Shown here piece after piece: positions 60,360-64,000 of a stretch of DNA of 64,000 nt. The DNA comes from Pseudomonadota bacterium (GTDB lineage Bacteria > Pseudomonadota > Alphaproteobacteria > Sphingomonadales > Govanellaceae). The translations under genes were made by a program, and so were the position numbers. The notes below the pieces were generated by a model that made no database searches, was not told the origin of the DNA, and saw nothing but the letters and a program-made list of their open reading frames with translations. Each line of letters starts with the position of its first letter. Within the stretch, counting starts at the first letter, position 1. The stretch spans positions 682,001-746,000 of the forward strand of contig QEVO01000001.1 in assembly GCA_003577275.1 (NCBI GenBank), read 5' to 3'.

Positions 60360-61250
60360 ATGGATCTCATTGAACGCGCAGCGCAGAAGATGAAGAAGGC
60401 CGGCGGCTCCCTGGTCGAACGGGCGGCGGAAAAAATGGCGCAGTCCCAGCCCGCGCCCGCCTCGGCGCCGGAAACCAAGGCGGCGATCAGCGCGCCGGAG
60501 GCGCGGGAGAACCGCCGCGGTCGCCGCGTCAACATCAATTTCGAGGCCATGAAGGCCGATAACTACTTAACACCCGACAGCGAGCCGACCACCATGGCGG
60601 AGGAGTTCCGTCTGGTCAAACGCAGCCTGCTCCTCAATGCCTTCGCCAAGGGCGAAGGGGCCATTCGCAACGGCAACCTCATCCTGGTGACCAGCACCCA
60701 GCCCGGCGAGGGCAAGACTTTCTGCGCGGTCAACTTGGCCATGAGCATCGCCACGGAACGGGACGTAACCGTGCTGCTGGTGGATGCCGATACCCATAAG
60801 CCCGAGGTCTTGAAAACCCTCGGGGTGGAGGGCGGCCGGGGATTGGTGGACGTGGTGGCCGACCAAAACCTGGACTTAAGCGACTGCCTGTTGCGGACCA
60901 ATATCGATAACTTAGTACTGTTGCCGGCGGGACGCCAGCACAACCTGACCACGGAGCTTCTGGCCAGCGAACGCATGGGCGTGATCGTCGAGGAAATCGC
61001 CAAGCGCTACCCTGACCGGGTGGTTATTTTCGACTCGCCGCCGGCGCTCGCCTCCAGCGTAGCGTCGGTGCTGGCGCTGCACGTCGGGCAGATCCTGTTT
61101 GTGGTCGAAGCGGAACGGACGCGCGAACCCCAGTTGAAAGAAGCGTTGTCTCTGGTAAGTTCGTGTCAACACATCAATCTGCTGCTCAACAAATCTCGCT
61201 TCTCAGCCGGAGAAAAGAAGTTTGGAACCTATTACGGGTACGGCACCTGA
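60360..61250 (+). CDS. Tyrosine autokinase, XrtA-associated (CpsD/CapB-like)
   Basis: A 296-residue BY-kinase. The N-terminus is a basic/acidic helix. TSTQPGEGKTFCAVNLAMSIA is Walker A (about residue 118), VLLVDADTHKPEVLKTLGV the Walker A', and VVIFDSPPALASS Walker B. The C-terminal end FGTYYGYGT holds a tyrosine cluster for autophosphorylation. With the preceding chain-length protein it controls polymerisation. It acts on the cytoplasmic side of the inner membrane. Confidence 0.93.
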   Translation: MDLIERAAQKMKKAGGSLVERAAEKMAQSQPAPASAPETKAAISAPEARENRRGRRVNINFEAMKADNYLTPDSEPTTMAEEFRLVKRSLLLNAFAKGEGAIRNGNLILVTSTQPGEGKTFCAVNLAMSIATERDVTVLLVDADTHKPEVLKTLGVEGGRGLVDVVADQNLDLSDCLLRTNIDNLVLLPAGRQHNLTTELLASERMGVIVEEIAKRYPDRVVIFDSPPALASSVASVLALHVGQILFVVEAERTREPQLKEALSLVSSCQHINLLLNKSRFSAGEKKFGTYYGYGT

Positions 61251-61281
61251 GAGGATAACCTCCAGGGGGGAAACAAATCGG

Positions 61282-62727
61282 ATGACACATCGCGCGTATT
61301 ATGGCCGTTTTGGTCTGTCGACGGCGCTCATCGCTTGGCTGGCGTCCATCCCGGCGATGGCCGGGCAGTGGCATGCCACCCCGGAGCTTGAGGTGGCCGA
61401 AACCTATACCGATAACGTCGATCTCAATGCCACCGGCACCGGCCGCAAAACCGATTTCATTACCCGCATCTCGCCGGGCGTCCAAGTGACCGGCAAGAGC
61501 GGCCGCACCACTCTCGACCTGACTTATCGGTTGAATTACCTGATTTTCGCCCGTTCCGATGAGGATACGGACCTACGTCATTTTCTCGACGCCCGCGGCC
61601 ACAGCGAACTTATTGAGGACTTTTTCTTCCTCGACCTCGGCGGTTCGGTCAACCAGCAGTTTCTCGACCGCGGCGGCGCCGTATCCGGCAACCAGGACAA
61701 CGCCACCGATAACCGTCGCACGGTGCAGAACTACAATATATCGCCCTATATCCGCCGGCCGCTGGGAACCCTGGCGACGGCCACCGCTCGCTACCGCTTA
61801 AGCTATGTCGACGTCAGCGGACCGGCGTCCAACAACCCGCTGCTTGACGTACTGTCGGAAACCGTCAGCCATCACGGCATTGTCCAGCTCGACAGCGGCC
61901 CCAGCTTCACCCGCTTGGGCTGGAGCCTGTCGGGCAGCTATACCCGGGATGATCGCACCCAGGGCCGGCGCGACAGCGAACGGGCCATCGGGCGGGCGGA
62001 GGCGCGCTATACCGTCAGCCAGATGCTGACGCTCTTGGGCAGCGTCGGCTATGAGGAAATCACTGATACCTCACTGCTTAATGATCGCGATGGCGTCACT
62101 TGGGATGCGGGCGTCACCTTGAAGCCGGGCCCGCGCACCGTACTGACGGTGCGGGGCGGCGAACGCTATAATGAAATGAATTGGTCGGTGGTTCTCAACT
62201 ATAAGGTATCGAACCGCACCCGGCTGCGGGCCGGCTATACCGAGGAGATCACGACCACCCTGCGCATCCTGCAGGATGAGCTCAGCGGCGGCGAGCCGGG
62301 CGGCCCGGTCGTTGATCCCGGCGGCTTTTCACTGGTCGACAGCGCCTTCAAGCGCAATCGCGTCTATGGCGGGGTGAACGGCAGCCGCGGCCGCACCACG
62401 TTCTCGCTGGACGGCTTTTATGAGGAGCGGCGGTTCGACATCGCCACCACGCCGCCGGAAAATCGCTATGGCGGGCATGGCGTTATCAGCCGACGGCTGT
62501 CGCCGCGCTTGACGGCCAATATCGGCGGAAACTATGAAAAAACCGAGGTAAAGGGGTTGGCGGCCCGGGAAGACGACTTCTATGGCGCGCATGCCGGGCT
62601 GAATTATAGCTTTTCGCAATACATCTCAGGGGGGGTGACCTACTACTTCACCAGCCGGGAATCCGACGAGGCTTCACGAGACCTTAAGGAAAATGCGGTG
62701 AAGATCAACATCCGGGCAACCTTCTAA
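61282..62727 (+). CDS. Outer membrane beta-barrel protein, PEP-CTERM system-associated
   Basis: About 481 residues from ATG 61282 (THRAYYGRFG follows) with AGGGGGG upstream; an earlier in-frame ATG within the kinase gene is less likely. The signal peptide ends SIPAMA. ELEVAETYTDNVDLNATGTG resembles the start of PEP-CTERM-associated barrels (TIGR03016 type). Many alternating strands with aromatic residues follow, and the last strand ends VKINIRATF. It is likely part of the outer-membrane machine for the polysaccharide. Confidence 0.88.
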   Translation: MTHRAYYGRFGLSTALIAWLASIPAMAGQWHATPELEVAETYTDNVDLNATGTGRKTDFITRISPGVQVTGKSGRTTLDLTYRLNYLIFARSDEDTDLRHFLDARGHSELIEDFFFLDLGGSVNQQFLDRGGAVSGNQDNATDNRRTVQNYNISPYIRRPLGTLATATARYRLSYVDVSGPASNNPLLDVLSETVSHHGIVQLDSGPSFTRLGWSLSGSYTRDDRTQGRRDSERAIGRAEARYTVSQMLTLLGSVGYEEITDTSLLNDRDGVTWDAGVTLKPGPRTVLTVRGGERYNEMNWSVVLNYKVSNRTRLRAGYTEEITTTLRILQDELSGGEPGGPVVDPGGFSLVDSAFKRNRVYGGVNGSRGRTTFSLDGFYEERRFDIATTPPENRYGGHGVISRRLSPRLTANIGGNYEKTEVKGLAAREDDFYGAHAGLNYSFSQYISGGVTYYFTSRESDEASRDLKENAVKINIRATF

Positions 62728-62753
62728 ACCGGGTAACCTTCTAGAGATGTTGA

Positions 62754-63842
62754 ATGTACGTGGAATTCTACAAGCTGACGGGACGGCCGTTCCAATTAAC
62801 GCCTGACCCGCGCTTTTATTTCGACAGCAGCACCCACCGCAAGGCGATGGCGTACCTGACCTATGGCTTGAACCAGGGGGAGGGCTTCATCATCGTCACC
62901 GGCGAGATCGGGGCCGGCAAGACGACGCTGGTGGGCCATCTTTTCGATGAGCTCGACCGGGACCGCTATGTCGCCTCCAAGGTGGTGACGACGCAGCTCA
63001 ACGCTGACGATACTTTGCGCATGGTGGCCTCCGGCTTCGGCTTGCCCACCGAAGGGGCCGACAAGGCGACCCTGTTGCAGCGGATCGAAAGCTTCTTGCG
63101 CGGCCAGGCGCGCTCGGGCAAGCGCGCCCTCCTCATCATCGATGAGGCGCAGAATTTGCCCAAGGGCGCGCTCGAGGAACTGCGCATGCTGTCCAACTTT
63201 CAGGACAGCGGCCGGGCGCTCCTGCAAAGTTTTCTCCTCGGCCAGCCGGAATTTCGCGACAAGTGGGCGCTCGACCCCGATCTGGAACAGCTCCGGCAGC
63301 GGGTGATCGCCACTCATCACCTGTCCACCATGACCGCCGAGGAGACAGAACATTACATCCGTCACCGCATGGAGCTGGTGGGTTGGCAGGGCGACCCTGA
63401 ATTCACGGCAGACGCCTTTCAGGCGATTTTTGAATATACCGGCGGCCTGCCGCGCAAATTGAATACGCTGTGCAGCCGTATCCTTCTCTATGGCGCGTTG
63501 GAAGAGCTGCGTAAGATCACCGGCGAGGTGGTGCTGGAGGTTATCGCCGATCTGGAACGCGACAACCGCGCCGCGGCCAAAGCGCGCGAAGAGGCGCAAA
63601 AAACCAGCGAGGAAGTATCAGCGCTCAAGGCCCATCTTGATGATGAACTAGCGGCCAAGGCCGCTTCCCTCAACGGCAGCGGACATCCGCTTGCCTCGTT
63701 AAGCGAAATCGAGCGTCGGCTCGCCGTTTTGGAAGAATATGTTCGCCTCCATGACCAGACCATCAAGCAAGCCCTTGAGATCGCCGCCAAATGGCTGGCG
63801 CAGGAAGGTCAGGAAGGGGAGGCCGATGGCCGCGAGTCGTAA
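62754..63842 (+). CDS. AAA ATPase, XrtA/PEP-CTERM-associated (ExeA-like)
   Basis: A 362-residue ATPase. YKLTGRPFQLTPDPRFYF starts the domain, VTGEIGAGKTTLVGHLFDEL is Walker A (about residue 50), and ALLIIDEAQNLPKGALEEL Walker B. ATHHLSTMTAEETEHYIRHRM and FEYTGGLPRKLNTLCSR complete the AAA module. The last 100 residues form a coiled coil (AKAREEAQKTSEEVSALKAH). The gene occurs in exosortase A loci, where its exact job is unknown. The next gene starts within its last 17 bases. Confidence 0.92.
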   Translation: MYVEFYKLTGRPFQLTPDPRFYFDSSTHRKAMAYLTYGLNQGEGFIIVTGEIGAGKTTLVGHLFDELDRDRYVASKVVTTQLNADDTLRMVASGFGLPTEGADKATLLQRIESFLRGQARSGKRALLIIDEAQNLPKGALEELRMLSNFQDSGRALLQSFLLGQPEFRDKWALDPDLEQLRQRVIATHHLSTMTAEETEHYIRHRMELVGWQGDPEFTADAFQAIFEYTGGLPRKLNTLCSRILLYGALEELRKITGEVVLEVIADLERDNRAAAKAREEAQKTSEEVSALKAHLDDELAAKAASLNGSGHPLASLSEIERRLAVLEEYVRLHDQTIKQALEIAAKWLAQEGQEGEADGRES

Positions 63843-64000
63843 GGCAGAGGCGCCGATCCGCAACGCCATGACCTGCGACGTCGAGGATTATTTCCAGGTC
63901 CAGGCGTTCGAGGACGTGATCGCGCGCGACGCTTGGAACCATCTGCCAAGCCGGGTCGAGGGTAACACCAACCGGGTGCTCGATCTGTTCGCGCAAGCAA
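63826..64000 (+). CDS. Polysaccharide deacetylase, XrtA-associated (partial, runs off the right edge)
   Basis: From ATG 63826, AASRKAEAPIRNAMTCDVED follows. NAMTCDVEDYFQVQAFEDVI is the N-terminal part of the deacetylase domain with metal-binding Asp residues (CDVED). RVEGNTNRVLDLFAQA continues to the edge. About 58 residues are seen. It should remove acetyl groups from the exported polysaccharide. It overlaps the ATPase gene by 17 bases. Confidence 0.85.
   Translation, partial: MAASRKAEAPIRNAMTCDVEDYFQVQAFEDVIARDAWNHLPSRVEGNTNRVLDLFAQA

Noticed and set aside
1..64000. CRISPR array or phage defence system
   Set aside because: No evenly spaced repeats and no cas-type or defence-type proteins were found. 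The Fic protein alone was not taken as a defence system.

Overview
The window comes from a GC-rich alphaproteobacterium, probably of the Rhodospirillales type. The basis is a MipZ division ATPase beside panC, a 4-hydroxybenzoyl-CoA reductase of the anaerobic aromatic type, several TonB-dependent receptors, and an exosortase A (XrtA/PEP-CTERM) polysaccharide locus. The assignment is by gene content only; no 16S rRNA gene is present.

Layout. (1) 1-11169 is an accessory catabolic locus. On the minus strand lie a TonB receptor, a ureohydrolase, a creatininase-family hydrolase, a TetR regulator, an MFS transporter and an Asp/Glu-racemase-family enzyme cut by the left edge. Divergently lies a three-subunit membrane-bound molybdoenzyme (catalytic, four-cluster FeS and DmsC-like anchor subunits). 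Two related 21-bp palindromes sit between the divergent arms and a weaker one lies before the MFS gene, so one TetR regulon is likely. (2) 11234-16716 is housekeeping: tRNA-Leu(GAG), mgtE, panC, mipZ, a J-domain membrane protein and a phosphomannomutase. (3) 16769-27674 holds a 4-hydroxybenzoate-type CoA ligase, a MarR regulator, hcrCAB, XdhC- and MocA-like cofactor maturation genes, an HU protein, threonine dehydratase and an SDR. Three 21-bp palindromes of one type precede the ligase, hcrC and the SDR.

(4) 27748-35888 carries an H1-like Lys/Ala-rich gene that runs into a pterin carbinolamine dehydratase domain only through a -1 frame change at an A10 run. It also holds a sirtuin, a broken low-molecular-weight phosphatase, thpR, a tesA-ybbA-ybbP type cluster and a Bax-inhibitor-1 protein. 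(5) 36169-38260 has tRNA-Arg(CCG) followed by a decayed IS1595/ISXO2-type element that carries a P63C-domain passenger with an in-frame stop. (6) 38380-48355 is a compact catabolic island: AraC regulator, HSL-type esterase, TonB receptor, cupin, and an aldehyde dehydrogenase between two paralogous ThDP enzymes. (7) 48394-52664 holds small genes and a Fic protein with a MerR-like tail and its own palindrome.

(8) 52799-64000 is the start of an exosortase-A-associated exopolysaccharide locus: acyl-CoA ligase, PLP decarboxylase, asparagine-synthetase-like amidotransferase lacking Cys2, export lipoprotein, chain-length protein, tyrosine kinase, outer-membrane barrel, ATPase and a polysaccharide deacetylase cut by the right edge. 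The exosortase itself is not in the window.

The items most worth a second look are the H1/PCD frameshift fusion, the MarR and TetR operator sets, the molybdoenzyme with an altered FeS motif, the two-ThDP/aldehyde dehydrogenase operon, and the P63C-carrying IS element.
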